Counted from the stretch's first letter, positions 9,309 through 18,881 are shown. The stretch: DNA of 64,000 nt from Gemella haemolysans (GCF_901873445.1 NZ_CABFLN010000059.1:17225-81224), one strand, 5' to 3'. Made by a program: numbers and translations. The notes: generated by a model not told the origin, from the letters alone.

Positions 9309-10127
9309 ATGGAAAACAAAAAAGTAATTTTAATCACAGGTGCATCATCAGGTATGGGTAAATCTACAGCTCAAGATCTTATCAAAGCTGGACACATCGT
9401 TTACTGCGTGGCTCGTAGCGTAGACAAAATGAAAGACTTAGAAATGCTAGGTGGTCACGTAATGAAAATGGACGTAACTAATGAAGAAAACATCGATTCA
9501 GTTGTTAAAAAAATTATCGAAGAACAAGGTCGTATAGATGTTCTTTGGAATAACGCAGGTTACGGATTATACGGACCAGTTGAAGAACTTTCAATGGATC
9601 GAGTACAACAACAATTCGAAGTTAACGTATATGGTGTAGCTCGTTTAACACAAAAAGTACTTCCTTACATGAGAGAAAAACGCGATGGACTAATCATCAA
9701 CACTTCTTCAATGGGTGGTAAAATCTACACTCCACTTGGAGCTTGGTACCACGCAAGTAAACACGCTATCGAAGGATACAGCGACTGCTTACGTATCGAA
9801 TTAAAAGCATTCAACATTAAAGTTGTTGTATTAGAACCAGGTGTAATTGATACTGGATTCAACCAAGGGGTTCGTGATAACTTCTCATTCGAATCAAAAA
9901 ATGGTCCATATAAAGAAGTAGTAAATGCTTATATCAAAGCTATGGATAACCCACCTATGAAAGGGTCTAATCCTAAAGTAATCTCTAAAACAGTACAAAA
10001 AATTATCAACGCTCGCAAACCAAAAACTCGTTATGTTGCTGGTCAAGGTGGAAAATTCCTAATAGCTCTTCGTAATATCTTCGGTGATAGAGTATACGAC
10101 GCACTAATGTACAGCAAAATGAAATAA
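9309..10127 (+). CDS. Short-chain dehydrogenase/reductase (classical SDR)
   Basis: This 272-residue classical SDR has the cofactor loop TGASSGMGKS (residues 10-19), the NNAG structural motif, a catalytic serine in NTSSMGG and the active-site pair YHASK. It probably reduces or oxidises a carbonyl or alcohol using NAD(P)H; the substrate cannot be read. The ribosome site is AAGAGGTATAAAACA. It is followed by its own terminator and then by an AraC-type regulator in the same direction, which may control it. Confidence 0.85.
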   Translation: MENKKVILITGASSGMGKSTAQDLIKAGHIVYCVARSVDKMKDLEMLGGHVMKMDVTNEENIDSVVKKIIEEQGRIDVLWNNAGYGLYGPVEELSMDRVQQQFEVNVYGVARLTQKVLPYMREKRDGLIINTSSMGGKIYTPLGAWYHASKHAIEGYSDCLRIELKAFNIKVVVLEPGVIDTGFNQGVRDNFSFESKNGPYKEVVNAYIKAMDNPPMKGSNPKVISKTVQKIINARKPKTRYVAGQGGKFLIALRNIFGDRVYDALMYSKMK

Positions 10128-10136
10128 TATTAAGTG

Positions 10137-10158
10137 AAGGGGCTTTGCCCCTTTTCTT
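10137..10158 (+). terminator. Terminator of the SDR gene
   Basis: AAGGGGC, a TTT loop and GCCCCTTTTC form a short, strong hairpin with a T tail. Confidence 0.8.
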
Positions 10159-10183
10159 ATTAAATTTTACAATTACTTATATA

Positions 10184-10215
10184 ATAGTTTAAAAAATGAC
10201 TAATATAGTTTAAAA
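10184..10215 (+). promoter_or_regulatory. Paired direct repeats upstream of the AraC gene, candidate operator
   Basis: ATAGTTTAAAA occurs at 10184-10194 and again at 10205-10215, exactly 21 bp apart. That is two helical turns, the spacing used by AraC-type proteins for their half-sites. A TATAAT follows at 10220-10225. Autoregulation by the downstream AraC protein is an inference. Confidence 0.45.
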
Positions 10216-10255
10216 TAATTATAATAAATAGATAAATATAGAATTGAGGACTAGT

Positions 10256-11227
10256 ATGAAACTTACAATAAGCTATCAACTACAAGATTTTTTAAAAAGT
10301 TTAGGTGCAGATATATCTGTACTTTTACAAAAAGCTGAAATTCCGAATAAGCTTAGAGAAGAGGAAGTTAATTTAACATCATTAGAATTTTATAGACTTC
10401 TATTACAATTAGATCAAGTTATGTCAGAAGATAACATTCGTGATTTGAGTCAAATATCTCATCTACAGATGTTTATTCCAGCCTTCTTCGCATCACTAGC
10501 CTCTCCACATGGATTTGAGGCATTAGAAAGATTTTCCCGATTCAAGAAAATTATTGGGCCAATCGAAGTTGATTTAGTAGAAGGACCAACCACAGTAACA
10601 GTAACTTACAAATTTTCTCATCCGAATATGGAATTACCAAAATTTACTATTCTTAATGAACAACTTCTAATATTAGATTTATTAAGAACTGGAATTGGAG
10701 AAAAAATAATTCCATTAAGTGTCGAATCTCCATATGATTACAACACAACTACAACAGAAATATTTGGAACGATTATACAAAAATCAGATACAAACCGTTT
10801 AATTTTTGATAAAAATGATTTAAACAAACCATTTTTAACTCAAAACAATATCATGTGGAAATATTTAGAGCCTGAACTTAATAAACAACTAGCTGAACAA
10901 ATCAACGAACAAAGTTTTGCAGGATACGTTCAAAAAGAACTATATTCAGCAATTCCAAGTGGACTATTTTTGGCTGAAGATATTGCTGATCGACTAGGTG
11001 TTAGTACAAGAACTTTACAACGTAATCTTTCTGCAGAAAATACTACTTTTAAACAAGAATTACAAGCTGTTCAAAAAGCAATGGCCTTCTCATATTTCAA
11101 GATGAACTTACCTACTGAAGAAATTTCAGATTTAATAGGATATAGTGATGTAAATGCATTTAGTCGTGCATTCAAAAAATGGACAGGAATAACTATTACC
11201 GAATATAAAAAACAACACGGATTATAG
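10256..11227 (+). CDS. AraC-family transcriptional regulator
   Basis: The C-terminus has the two AraC helix-turn-helices: LAEDIADRLGVSTRTLQRNL and TEEISDLIGYSDVNAFSRAF, followed by KKWTGITITEY. The N-terminal ~180 residues resemble the arabinose-binding-like domain of OruR/ArgR-type members (LGADISVLLQKAEI). A TTG four codons upstream would overlap the GAGGA ribosome site, so the ATG at 10256 is the better start, giving 323 residues. The likely target is the preceding SDR gene or its own promoter. Confidence 0.85.
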   Translation: MKLTISYQLQDFLKSLGADISVLLQKAEIPNKLREEEVNLTSLEFYRLLLQLDQVMSEDNIRDLSQISHLQMFIPAFFASLASPHGFEALERFSRFKKIIGPIEVDLVEGPTTVTVTYKFSHPNMELPKFTILNEQLLILDLLRTGIGEKIIPLSVESPYDYNTTTTEIFGTIIQKSDTNRLIFDKNDLNKPFLTQNNIMWKYLEPELNKQLAEQINEQSFAGYVQKELYSAIPSGLFLAEDIADRLGVSTRTLQRNLSAENTTFKQELQAVQKAMAFSYFKMNLPTEEISDLIGYSDVNAFSRAFKKWTGITITEYKKQHGL

Positions 11228-11262
11228 AAATAAACTTTAAAATAAAACATAAAAGAAAACAT

Positions 11263-11303
11263 AAAAGAAAACAGGTAGCATGCTCTATCTGTTTTCTTTC
11301 TTA
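11263..11303. terminator. Terminator of the AraC gene
   Basis: GAAAACAGGTAG and CTATCTGTTTTC arms with one mismatch are followed by TTTC. Confidence 0.7.
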
Positions 11304-11378
11304 AAGGATTTATTCTAATTTCCCCTTGTTTTGGGAGTATGAATAAAACTCTGTAAATTCTTTATACATAAAAAATTA

Positions 11379-11404
11379 AGGGCTGGGATTAATTTCCCAG
11401 CCCT
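11379..11404 (-). terminator. clpB terminator
   Basis: AGGGCTGGGA and TCCCAGCCCT form a perfect 10-bp stem. On the minus strand it is followed by TAATTTTTT. Confidence 0.85.
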
Positions 11405-11423
11405 ATAATTTATAGATAATTTA

Positions 11424-14006
11424 TTATTTAATATCTATTTTCAATTGATCATCTACATAGTCTAAGTGGATTTCCATTCCATCTTCGATACCATGGCGGA
11501 TTAATTCAACTGAAAGTTTGTTTTCGATTTGACTTTGGATGAATCGTTTAAGTGGACGAGCACCGAATTTCATATCAAATCCAGCAGTCGCAACCCAACT
11601 AGAAATATTATCAGTATATGTTAAAATAATATTTCTATTAGCGATACGTGCAACAAGTTCATTAAGAAGTTTATTAGCGATTCCTTTAATATTATCTTGT
11701 GTTAATGGTTTGAAGATAATAATATCATCCATACGGTTAAGAATTTCTGGTTTGAAGTATCCGTAAAGTTGGTTAGTAACATTTTTACGAGTTTCTTCAG
11801 AAATTACACCGTCTTTAACTTCTTCTAATAGTTCTAATGAACCAATGTTAGAAGTCATAATAATAATTGTATTTTTGAAATCTACTACTACACCTTTAGA
11901 ATCAGTAAGTGTACCTTCATCTAATAATTGTAGTAAGATGTTAAACACATCTGGATGCGCTTTTTCAATTTCGTCCATTAAGATAATACTGTAAGGATTA
12001 CGTCTTACACTTTCAGTAAGTTGACCACCTTCTTCATAACCGATGTATCCTGGAGGGGCACCGATTAAACGGCTAACTGAGTGTTTTTCCATATATTCAC
12101 TCATGTCGATACGTACAATGTTACGTTCATCATCGAATAGGTTAAGAGCTAATGCTTTAGCAAGCTCAGTTTTACCTACCCCAGTAGGACCTAAGAATAG
12201 GAAGCTACCGATCGGTCTATTAGGATCTGCGATACCAGCACGAGAACGTAAGATCGCATTAGTTACACTCTCTACAGCTTCATCTTGACCTATTACTTTT
12301 TCATGAATAGTATCAGCTAAATGTAATAATTTTTCTTTTTCAGTTTCTACTAGACGAGTTACAGGAATACCGGTCATTTGACTTACGATAAATCCAATCT
12401 CATCTTCAGTAACTTCTTGTTTTAGAAGTTTGTACTCTTCATATTTAGATTTTTCTTCTAATTCTTCTAACTCTTGAGTTAATTTTGGTAAAGTAGAATA
12501 TTGTAACTCAGAAGCTTTTTCTAAATCATAGCTATTTTGAGCTTGCTCTAATTCAACTTTAACTCTGTCGATTTTTTCACGAAGATTTTTAACAGCTGAT
12601 AATTTTTCTTTTTCACTATCAACTTGAAGTTGAAGTTTATTTTGTTCTTCTTTTAGGTTAGCCAACTCTTCTTTTAAGTTTTCTAAACGTCTTTTAGACA
12701 CATCATCATCTTCACCACTTAAGGCTTTTTCTTCTATTTCAAGTTGCATTACTTTACGATTAATTGTATCTAATTCAGCTGGGTTAGAAGAGTTCTCAGT
12801 TTTAATAGTAGCACAAGCTTGGTCGATTAAATCGATAGCTTTGTCCGGTAAGAATCTATCAGTAATATATCTGTTAGATAATTCTGCAGCTTCTACAATC
12901 GCACGGTCAGAGATTTTCACACCGTGATAAACTTCGAATCTTTCTTTAAGACCACGTAGTATTGAGATTGTGTCTTCTACTGTTGGTTCTTTAACAAGAA
13001 CTTTTTGGAAACGACGTTCTAATGCAGAGTCTTTTTCGATATATTGACGATATTCATTAAGAGTTGTAGCACCGATACAGTGAAGTTCACCACGAGCAAG
13101 CATTGGTTTTAAGATGTTACCAGCATCCATTGCTCCGTCAGTTTTACCAGCACCAACAAGCATGTGAATTTCATCGATGAATAGAATAATTTTTCCTTCT
13201 TGTTCTTTAACTTCTTTTAATACAGCTTTTAGTCGTTCCTCGAACTCACCACGATATTTAGCTCCTGCAACTAAACTAGTAAGGTCAAGTTCGAATACAG
13301 TTTTGTCTTTAAGACTTTCAGGTACATCACCGCGTACAATACGTTGAGCCAGTGCTTCAACAATCGCAGTTTTACCTACCCCAGGTTCCCCTATCAACAC
13401 TGGATTATTTTTTGTTTTTCTAGATAAAATTCTAATTACATTTCTTATTTCTTCATCACGTCCTATTACAGGATCAATTTTACCACTACGTGCAGCTTCT
13501 ACAAGATCACGACCATATTTTTCTAAAACTTCGTAGTTGTTTTCTGGATTTTCGTTCATAACTTTTTTACCTCCTCTGATATTATCGATAACGGCTACTA
13601 AATCTTTTAACGTAGTCACCTTATCGATATATTTTTTTACTATACTATTTTTCAAATAACTCGCAAGAACAATATGTTCACACGAAATAAATTTATCTTC
13701 ATATTTATCTTTATATTTATTAGCTTCTATTAATAAAGCATTCAAATCATTACTTAGGTAACTAGCATAATTGATATTATCTCCTTCTACACTATTTACT
13801 TTCGCAATCTCGTTATCTAATTCATGAGTTAAATTTACCTTATCAACATTTACTCTTCCTAATATATCACTATATAAATTACTACCAGTAAGAGCCGCTT
13901 TTAAGAACATCTCACTCGTAATACTTTGACTTTTTTTATCTGTTGCTAATTCGGAAGATTTCGCTAAGATTTCTTTCACACTATTAGTAAAACTATTAAT
14001 ATCCAT
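11424..14006 (-). CDS. clpB: ATP-dependent disaggregase ClpB
   Basis: This 860-residue Hsp100 protein has an N-terminal Clp repeat domain (1-145), a first AAA+ domain with Walker A GEPGVGKT (206-213), a coiled-coil middle domain (about 405-525) and a second AAA+ domain with GPTGVGKT. The long middle domain separates ClpB from ClpC and ClpE. ClpB extracts proteins from aggregates together with DnaK. Its promoter carries two CtsR boxes, so it is a class III heat-shock gene. It is monocistronic with a strong terminator. Confidence 0.93.
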   Translation of the reverse strand: MDINSFTNSVKEILAKSSELATDKKSQSITSEMFLKAALTGSNLYSDILGRVNVDKVNLTHELDNEIAKVNSVEGDNINYASYLSNDLNALLIEANKYKDKYEDKFISCEHIVLASYLKNSIVKKYIDKVTTLKDLVAVIDNIRGGKKVMNENPENNYEVLEKYGRDLVEAARSGKIDPVIGRDEEIRNVIRILSRKTKNNPVLIGEPGVGKTAIVEALAQRIVRGDVPESLKDKTVFELDLTSLVAGAKYRGEFEERLKAVLKEVKEQEGKIILFIDEIHMLVGAGKTDGAMDAGNILKPMLARGELHCIGATTLNEYRQYIEKDSALERRFQKVLVKEPTVEDTISILRGLKERFEVYHGVKISDRAIVEAAELSNRYITDRFLPDKAIDLIDQACATIKTENSSNPAELDTINRKVMQLEIEEKALSGEDDDVSKRRLENLKEELANLKEEQNKLQLQVDSEKEKLSAVKNLREKIDRVKVELEQAQNSYDLEKASELQYSTLPKLTQELEELEEKSKYEEYKLLKQEVTEDEIGFIVSQMTGIPVTRLVETEKEKLLHLADTIHEKVIGQDEAVESVTNAILRSRAGIADPNRPIGSFLFLGPTGVGKTELAKALALNLFDDERNIVRIDMSEYMEKHSVSRLIGAPPGYIGYEEGGQLTESVRRNPYSIILMDEIEKAHPDVFNILLQLLDEGTLTDSKGVVVDFKNTIIIMTSNIGSLELLEEVKDGVISEETRKNVTNQLYGYFKPEILNRMDDIIIFKPLTQDNIKGIANKLLNELVARIANRNIILTYTDNISSWVATAGFDMKFGARPLKRFIQSQIENKLSVELIRHGIEDGMEIHLDYVDDQLKIDIK

Positions 14007-14157
14007 TGTAAATCTCCTTTGATTAAATTATTAGATCAAAAGGTACTTTTATTAGTTAACCAGTATCTCTAATATAATAAAGATACTACCCTCAAAAGAT
14101 ACAACTAAATATTTAACAAACTAAAAAGTTTTATGGAATATATTTAAGTTTCATCTT

Positions 14158-14211
14158 TTTGACCTTTTTTGACCTTAAATAAATTATAACATGTTTGACC
14201 TTTTTTGACAA
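14158..14211 (-). promoter_or_regulatory. clpB promoter with two CtsR operators
   Basis: On the minus strand TTGTCA (14206-14211), a 17-bp spacer and TATAAT (14183-14188) form the promoter. One CtsR heptad repeat (GTCAAAAAAGGTCAAA) at 14194-14210 overlaps the -35. A second, GGTCAAAAAAGGTCAAA, lies downstream of the -10 at 14158-14174. The pattern matches the known CtsR consensus of two GGTCAAA units separated by three bases. Confidence 0.88.
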
Positions 14212-14262
14212 TAGTTTTTTTAAAAAAATTTAAAAAAAGAAAAAAAGCTCACAAAGCTTATG

Positions 14263-14291
14263 TTGACAAGCTTCAAACTATATATTATACT
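14263..14291 (+). promoter_or_regulatory. Strong plus-strand promoter facing away from clpB
   Basis: A consensus TTGACA (14263-14268), a 17-bp spacer and TATACT (14286-14291). No plus-strand protein gene follows; the only candidate product is the structured RNA described next. Confidence 0.7.
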
Positions 14292-14297
14292 TAATAT

Positions 14298-14398
14298 TAT
14301 CTTAGAGATATAAAAATATATGCTCTACTGGTAACTTTCTCAGAGAGATTAATATCTGCTCTGTAAGACACTTATGAGATTTCATAGGGGTTTTTTTT
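14298..14398 (+). ncRNA. Candidate ~100-nt small RNA with its own promoter and terminator
   Basis: Starting about 7 bases after TATACT, the transcript would fold with CTTA/TAAG (14301-14304 with 14364-14367) and AGATAT/ATATCT (14306-14311 with 14352-14357) around an inner CTCT/AGAG hairpin. It would end in a stem CTTATGA/TCATAGG followed by eight T. There is no usable open frame with a ribosome site. I do not recognise a known RNA family. A riboswitch is unlikely because no plus-strand gene follows. Confidence 0.5.
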
Positions 14399-14412
14399 AG
14401 TATAAAAAAACA

Positions 14413-14452
14413 CCACATATATATTATTAAAATACATATGTGGCAATTTTTT
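14413..14452. terminator. Bidirectional hairpin
   Basis: CCACATAT and ATATGTGG arms have a T-rich tail on the plus strand and TTTTTTT on the minus strand. It would end the toxin-antitoxin transcript and back up the small-RNA terminator. Confidence 0.65.
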
Positions 14453-14467
14453 ATATCTAAACGTAAT

Positions 14468-14583
14468 TTTCAAACTGAATTATTTTTATCCCGTATCATC
14501 AGCAAACGGCATTATTTGCGAACTGAATTACTTCTACCCCGCTCCATCAGCAAGCAGCACTATTTTCAAATTGCTTTATTAAC
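14468..14583. repeat. 48-bp tandem repeat, about 2.4 degenerate copies
   Basis: Units run 14468-14515, 14516-14563 and a partial from 14564. Each begins near AACTGAATTA and contains ATCATCAGCAA or CCATCAGCAA. The period of 48 is a multiple of three, but stops interrupt the frames, so no protein is apparent. It sits immediately after the stop of the antitoxin gene. Confidence 0.7.
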
Positions 14584-14586
14584 ATT

Positions 14587-15576
14587 TTAAACACAATCAA
14601 ACATTTTTTTTGCATATGATTCCATATCATTAGGATTTATCATATTATATTTTTCTCTAACGTCTTTGAAATATCTTCCAATATACTCTTTTTTTATTAT
14701 CTCGGTAGATGATTCCAATTCTGGAATTTTTCCTCTAGTTTGTAACCATGGGTATTCAGAATGAGTAAATTTTTCTAATACTTTTCCGCTATAGCAGCAA
14801 AAATGTTTTACTACATTTTCCATAATTATCAACTCTGATGATGTAAACATAGTGTCTGAAACTTCTATTTTTGATTCAATTGGATCAAATTTATAATGTT
14901 TATATTTAAAATAAACCTTCGGATATACAGGACCATGTGCCCACGCCTGGCAATCTTCTTCAAATAAGAATTCATTATTAAACGCATAATAAAATCCTTG
15001 TACATAATACAATGATTTTTGTAACGCTAATGGCGTAATATCTTCGCAACGATTTAAGATATAATTAATAACCATATTTATTTTCGACTCTTCATTTAAA
15101 TTCCCTTCAAGAATTTTATCAACTGCTTCTTTACTTTTTTTATACGCAATTTCTGAAGGTAATTTTTCCTTATTATTTTCTAAAAGTTCACTATAAAATA
15201 CTGGACTTTCATAAATTTTATTTAGTATATCGGAATACTGTTTACTAGGAATATCTCCATTACAGTAACGTGAATAAGTTTGTTCACCCCATCCTAATAA
15301 CAACGACAACGGACGCTTAGATATATTATACTTTTCGCATATTTCTAATATTTTCTCTAAAGAGATGATACCATTCTTTTCTCTATATACATCATATAAA
15401 GCTTTTAGATTATAATCATTTATACTATTCACAAAGATATCAGATTTACATTCTTTACATTTAGCAACTTTACCTGTGTAAGTATAAGTCTCACCCTTTA
15501 TAATTCCTATCATTTGTTCTTCAATTACGCTATACTCAACATCATTTCTACAATTTTCACAAAAAACTTTTTCCAT
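14587..15576 (-). CDS. MqsA-like zinc-ribbon/HTH antitoxin with Panacea (DUF4065) domain
   Basis: The N-terminus has two CxxC pairs (FCENCRND, CKECKSD), as in MqsA/YgiT antitoxins. An HTH follows (ISKRPLSLLLGWGEQTYSRYCNG in the region of residues 85-107). The C-terminal half is a Panacea/DUF4065 (SocA-like) domain: LALQKSLYYVQGFYYAF, CQAWAHGPVYPKVYFKY. Such proteins neutralise diverse toxins. A GTG five codons upstream is part of the ribosome-site region; the ATG at 15576 has GAGGA eight bases upstream and gives 329 residues. It follows the toxin-like gene by about 60 bp. Confidence 0.75.
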   Translation of the reverse strand: MEKVFCENCRNDVEYSVIEEQMIGIIKGETYTYTGKVAKCKECKSDIFVNSINDYNLKALYDVYREKNGIISLEKILEICEKYNISKRPLSLLLGWGEQTYSRYCNGDIPSKQYSDILNKIYESPVFYSELLENNKEKLPSEIAYKKSKEAVDKILEGNLNEESKINMVINYILNRCEDITPLALQKSLYYVQGFYYAFNNEFLFEEDCQAWAHGPVYPKVYFKYKHYKFDPIESKIEVSDTMFTSSELIIMENVVKHFCCYSGKVLEKFTHSEYPWLQTRGKIPELESSTEIIKKEYIGRYFKDVREKYNMINPNDMESYAKKMFDCV

Positions 15577-15635
15577 ATCAGCATTCCTCACTTACATTTA
15601 CCTATTTCAAAATATACATCATCAATATAATTAGA

Positions 15636-16046
15636 TTATCTAAATGCATAATCTATTTCTTTATTACATTTATGAAAGGAAATCACTATAGTTCTATTTG
15701 TCTCTCCATAATCAATTATATTAAACTTTGTATAAATATCTACGACTTCTTCTACATCATCTATATTAAATAAACTTACTTGAGGGACAAAAACATACAA
15801 TACTTCATGTTCATATCCAACATTCGTATTCTGCAACGAGTGACAAAAATCATCAACTTTAATATTTAATAATATTCTTTTTTGCTTATCACTTCTAATA
15901 TTATAATCGTTAACAAATACGATATTTTCTCTTCTATTTTGATTGAATGAAATCGTGTATTTATTGCATTCTATACATTTTTTTATTATACACAGAATAT
16001 TTTCTATATCTTCTTTTGTATAATTTTTATTATAATTAGGGTTCAT
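15636..16046 (-). CDS. MqsR-like toxin
   Basis: This 136-residue protein is the first gene of the pair. It shows the C-terminal pattern of Firmicute MqsR-family toxins: ILLNIKVDDFCHSL in the middle, then EVLYVFVPQV and a terminal IVISFHKCNKEIDYAFR. MqsR toxins are RelE-fold mRNA interferases. The match is remote and from memory. The position directly ahead of a zinc-ribbon/HTH/Panacea antitoxin, in the toxin-first order of mqsRA, supports the call. The ribosome site is AAAGAGGTGATTAC. Confidence 0.6.
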   Translation of the reverse strand: MNPNYNKNYTKEDIENILCIIKKCIECNKYTISFNQNRRENIVFVNDYNIRSDKQKRILLNIKVDDFCHSLQNTNVGYEHEVLYVFVPQVSLFNIDDVEEVVDIYTKFNIIDYGETNRTIVISFHKCNKEIDYAFR

Positions 16047-16164
16047 GTAATCACCTCTTTATACTATCATCATAACTAAAACTATGATTTTTGTCAATTA
16101 AAAATGTATCAATTAGTACACTTTTTTTGAAAAAAGAAGTCAATTTTATTATTATTATGTTACT

Positions 16165-16207
16165 AAAAAACGCTTATCTAGCATGCAACTACATAAGCGG
16201 TTTTCTA
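16165..16207. terminator. Terminator of the nitroreductase gene
   Basis: CGCTTAT (16171-16177) pairs with ATAAGCG (16193-16199). T-rich flanks on both strands make it bidirectional, and the minus-strand tail is TTTTTT. Confidence 0.75.
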
Positions 16208-16222
16208 ATTTAATCTTATTCT

Positions 16223-16984
16223 TTATTCCTTCTCACTCACAAAACCATTTTTTTCTAATAGTTCTTTAGTTACTTTTTCTATTCCTGAAGGTTGTGCATA
16301 GAAGTCAGCGAATTTCCTAGTCCATGTTTTTGTCTCACGTGCTTCAGCAAAGTCTAACATAGTTTGACGGTATTCTTTTAATACTTCTACGTTTGATTTA
16401 GGGAATTCATTGTATCCTACATTAGCCACTTCTGGTAATCTAGGTTTAACTTTTTCTGTAGATAACTCTTCATCTTTGACACCGATACTTAGTCCACATA
16501 AGAACAGTGCATTTTTTGGAATATTTAGTAATTCGGAAATCTTATCTCCAAAACCTCTTACTCCACCGCAATAAACAATTCCGTATCCTAAAGACTCAGC
16601 AGCTAAAGCGGCATTTTGCATCGCAATACCAACATCCAAAGTACCGATAAGTAGTGGTTCATGTTGATTAGAAATATCAAACTCTCCACCTTCAATATCA
16701 AACGCTAATTTGATGTTAGTATAATCTAAACAATAAAGTAAAAACGTAGCTGAATTTTCAATATGAGCAGCATTACCAGGTGCTTTATCACGGATTAAAT
16801 CAGCTATTTGTTGTTTAGTTTCACCTGTTGTTACGATAATACTATAGTGTTGACCATTCATCCAGCTAGATCCTTGTTTAGAACTAGCAATGATTTGCTC
16901 AAGGTGTTCTTTAGGTAGTTCTTTTCCTTTTACAAAACTACGAGTCGTACGATGATCTAGCATCGTTTTAATTACTTCATTCAT
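16223..16984 (-). CDS. NfsA-family NADPH-dependent nitro/flavin oxidoreductase
   Basis: The 253-residue protein begins with the nitroreductase FMN-binding pattern DHRTTRSFVKGKELP and continues with SSWMNGQHYSIIV. LDVGIAMQNAALAAESLGYG and VYCGGVRGF follow, as in the NfsA/FRP class. It probably reduces flavins, quinones or nitro compounds with NADPH. The start has GGAGGTAACAT. It is a single-gene unit. Confidence 0.85.
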   Translation of the reverse strand: MNEVIKTMLDHRTTRSFVKGKELPKEHLEQIIASSKQGSSWMNGQHYSIIVTTGETKQQIADLIRDKAPGNAAHIENSATFLLYCLDYTNIKLAFDIEGGEFDISNQHEPLLIGTLDVGIAMQNAALAAESLGYGIVYCGGVRGFGDKISELLNIPKNALFLCGLSIGVKDEELSTEKVKPRLPEVANVGYNEFPKSNVEVLKEYRQTMLDFAEARETKTWTRKFADFYAQPSGIEKVTKELLEKNGFVSEKE

Positions 16985-17338
16985 ATGTTACCTCCAAAAA
17001 TTTCTAGTAATAGTATCTTAATTATAACGTGAAAAAGAATAGAATGAAAGAAAATAGGATGATAATACTCTATATTTTTATCTTTTTTAATATAACTTTT
17101 ACATATTGACAATCTCCTAATTAAAAAGCAAGGTTATTTCTCCTATATTTCAATATAGTTTGAGAGTGAACTATATAAATTAAGTATTGTAGCACATCTT
17201 TTCCTAATACTACTTTTTGACGTTTGAACGTAAATAGAATATTGATTTTCAGCTATATAGCCACTACAATTAAATTATAAGTTCTTTATAAAAAATTTAA
17301 AATTTAATTTAACATTATTATAAAAAGAGAGGTTTCTT
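16985..17338. promoter_or_regulatory. Divergent intergenic region with a promoter for the following membrane protein
   Basis: On the plus strand TTGATT (17242-17247), a 17-bp spacer and TACAAT (17265-17270) form a plausible promoter for the gene at 17339. The rest is AT-rich, and I see no other gene or strong structure. Confidence 0.5.
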
Positions 17339-17731
17339 ATGAACATTCAAAAAATTATAGAAGTATTTTTAAAAATTGTACTATCACTATTATTTTTTAA
17401 TATTTTTTATTTACCAATATTAATACTAAACAATATTTCTGCTATAGAGATATTAACATTTATGATAGCAACAATTATTATAGAATTCATTATAGCTAAA
17501 CTGTATAGATTGTTATTTAAAATCGATAAAAGAGATAGAATACCAAGACCTATTTCTACTATGTTATTTCTTATATCAATTCTAATTTCTATTTTAATCA
17601 CTAAGATAAATATAAGTATCCAAACAATTATTGTGTTAATATCATTAAGTATTATCCTTATAGGTTTAGAAAAAGTACTGGCTTCCATAAACAAAAAATT
17701 AAGTAATGTTCTTGAAAAATTAGATGATTGA
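17339..17731 (+). CDS. Small membrane protein of unknown function
   Basis: The 130-residue protein has four hydrophobic segments (about 8-28, 34-54, 70-87, 91-108) and a charged loop KIDKRDRIPRPI between the second and third. The tail is charged and helical. It starts after AGAGAGGTTTCTT and has its own promoter and terminator, so it is likely real. I do not recognise the family. Confidence 0.65.
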   Translation: MNIQKIIEVFLKIVLSLLFFNIFYLPILILNNISAIEILTFMIATIIIEFIIAKLYRLLFKIDKRDRIPRPISTMLFLISILISILITKINISIQTIIVLISLSIILIGLEKVLASINKKLSNVLEKLDD

Positions 17732-17748
17732 TTCTTGAAATATAAAAA

Positions 17749-17782
17749 AATCCCTTTGAAATCTTACCTCTTCAAAGGGATT
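17749..17782. terminator. Bidirectional terminator
   Basis: AATCCCTTTGA and TCAAAGGGATT arms lie between convergent genes. Confidence 0.8.
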
Positions 17783-17870
17783 AAAATACTATCTAGACTA
17801 CTAGTGAATTATTCTTAGGCAATGTTCTGATCTTGACAAATAGCCTTAAAATATCTTTTGCTATAAACTT

Positions 17871-18113
17871 TTAATACCACACTAAAATTTCTTCATCAGG
17901 CATTTCCCCAGAATCGAATAACCTTTTAACATAAGATTTGGCTTTATTCGCATAAATAGGGTACCCTAATTCCCGGTCTAGCATAGATTCAACAAATACA
18001 TCAACATTTCCTGTTTTTACATTTATTTCTATCATTCCTGGTATCGTATTGTTTTCTGGAAAATACCAATACCCAGTACTTTTTGAATTAAAAATTTTAA
18101 CGAATTTTATCAT
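17871..18113 (-). CDS. Small hypothetical protein
   Basis: The ATG at 18113 has a near-perfect AAGGAGGT eight bases upstream; an in-frame TTG further up lies inside the ribosome site and is rejected. The 80-residue product (MIKFVKIFNSKSTGYWYFPE...) looks globular, with a beta-rich start and a helical KAKSYVKRLFDSGEMP segment. It has no signal peptide. I do not recognise the family. It sits 3' of the esterase gene on the same strand. Confidence 0.6.
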   Translation of the reverse strand: MIKFVKIFNSKSTGYWYFPENNTIPGMIEINVKTGNVDVFVESMLDRELGYPIYANKAKSYVKRLFDSGEMPDEEILVWY

Positions 18114-18191
18114 AATTAGATACCTCCTTTTCAATTGTAACTAACTAATCATTAAGTAAAGACTTATCTAGAATACTTTTATAAATACTAC

Positions 18192-18881
18192 TTAAATATT
18201 TTCAATACACCAAGTAAATGCTTTAGCTACACGTGAATCTGAATTGCTGAAATGCCCACCTTTATTCCATTCTAATATTGTATTTATATTATCATTTTTT
18301 AATAGTTCTTCCTGTTTTCTAATATTTTCTCCAACAGCAGACATTACTTTATTTTTCGTTTTCTCTTCAGTATCGCCTAAACTTAGATAAATAGTGTTAC
18401 TTAATGGAGTATTATTATTCATAAATTTTTCCCATCCATTAAACCAAACAGAAGGAGAAGCTGTAGCAATACCTAAAAATGTATTTGACTTATACACACT
18501 CCAAAGACTGAATAAACCTGCCAAAGAATAACCACCTAGAATAAATTTAATTTCATCACCTAGATTATATTTTTCTTTAACCGCTGGTATTAATCTACTT
18601 TCAATAAATTCTAAAGTATCTTTAGCCCCAGAACCGAAAGATTTATTTCCAAATGCTGGAGGTGCTTCCCAAGGAGAAAGTTCATTATTCCAATCCTCTA
18701 TTGTAAAAGCAATAAGCGAGAATTGTTTTGCTGTATTTTTTTGAATTTCTTCTACTTCATTATCCAATACTTCTATATCATGTTCATCAACAGGTTGAAT
18801 CAATAAGTATTTTGCAGTATCAGTTATATATCCAATACACGATTTATTGTCTATTACAAAATTCTCTTTTCTATGTTTCAT
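18192..18881 (-). CDS. Alpha/beta hydrolase, esterase D (Fes-like) family
   Basis: This 229-residue protein has the nucleophile elbow GGYSLAG (Ser119) and a late histidine in KGGHFSNSDSRV. TASPSVWFNGW and the SLGDTEEK strand end match the esterase D/enterochelin esterase family (PF00756). There is no signal peptide, so it acts in the cytosol. The substrate is unknown. It has an AGGAGAGAAACTA ribosome site. Confidence 0.75.
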   Translation of the reverse strand: MKHRKENFVIDNKSCIGYITDTAKYLLIQPVDEHDIEVLDNEVEEIQKNTAKQFSLIAFTIEDWNNELSPWEAPPAFGNKSFGSGAKDTLEFIESRLIPAVKEKYNLGDEIKFILGGYSLAGLFSLWSVYKSNTFLGIATASPSVWFNGWEKFMNNNTPLSNTIYLSLGDTEEKTKNKVMSAVGENIRKQEELLKNDNINTILEWNKGGHFSNSDSRVAKAFTWCIENI

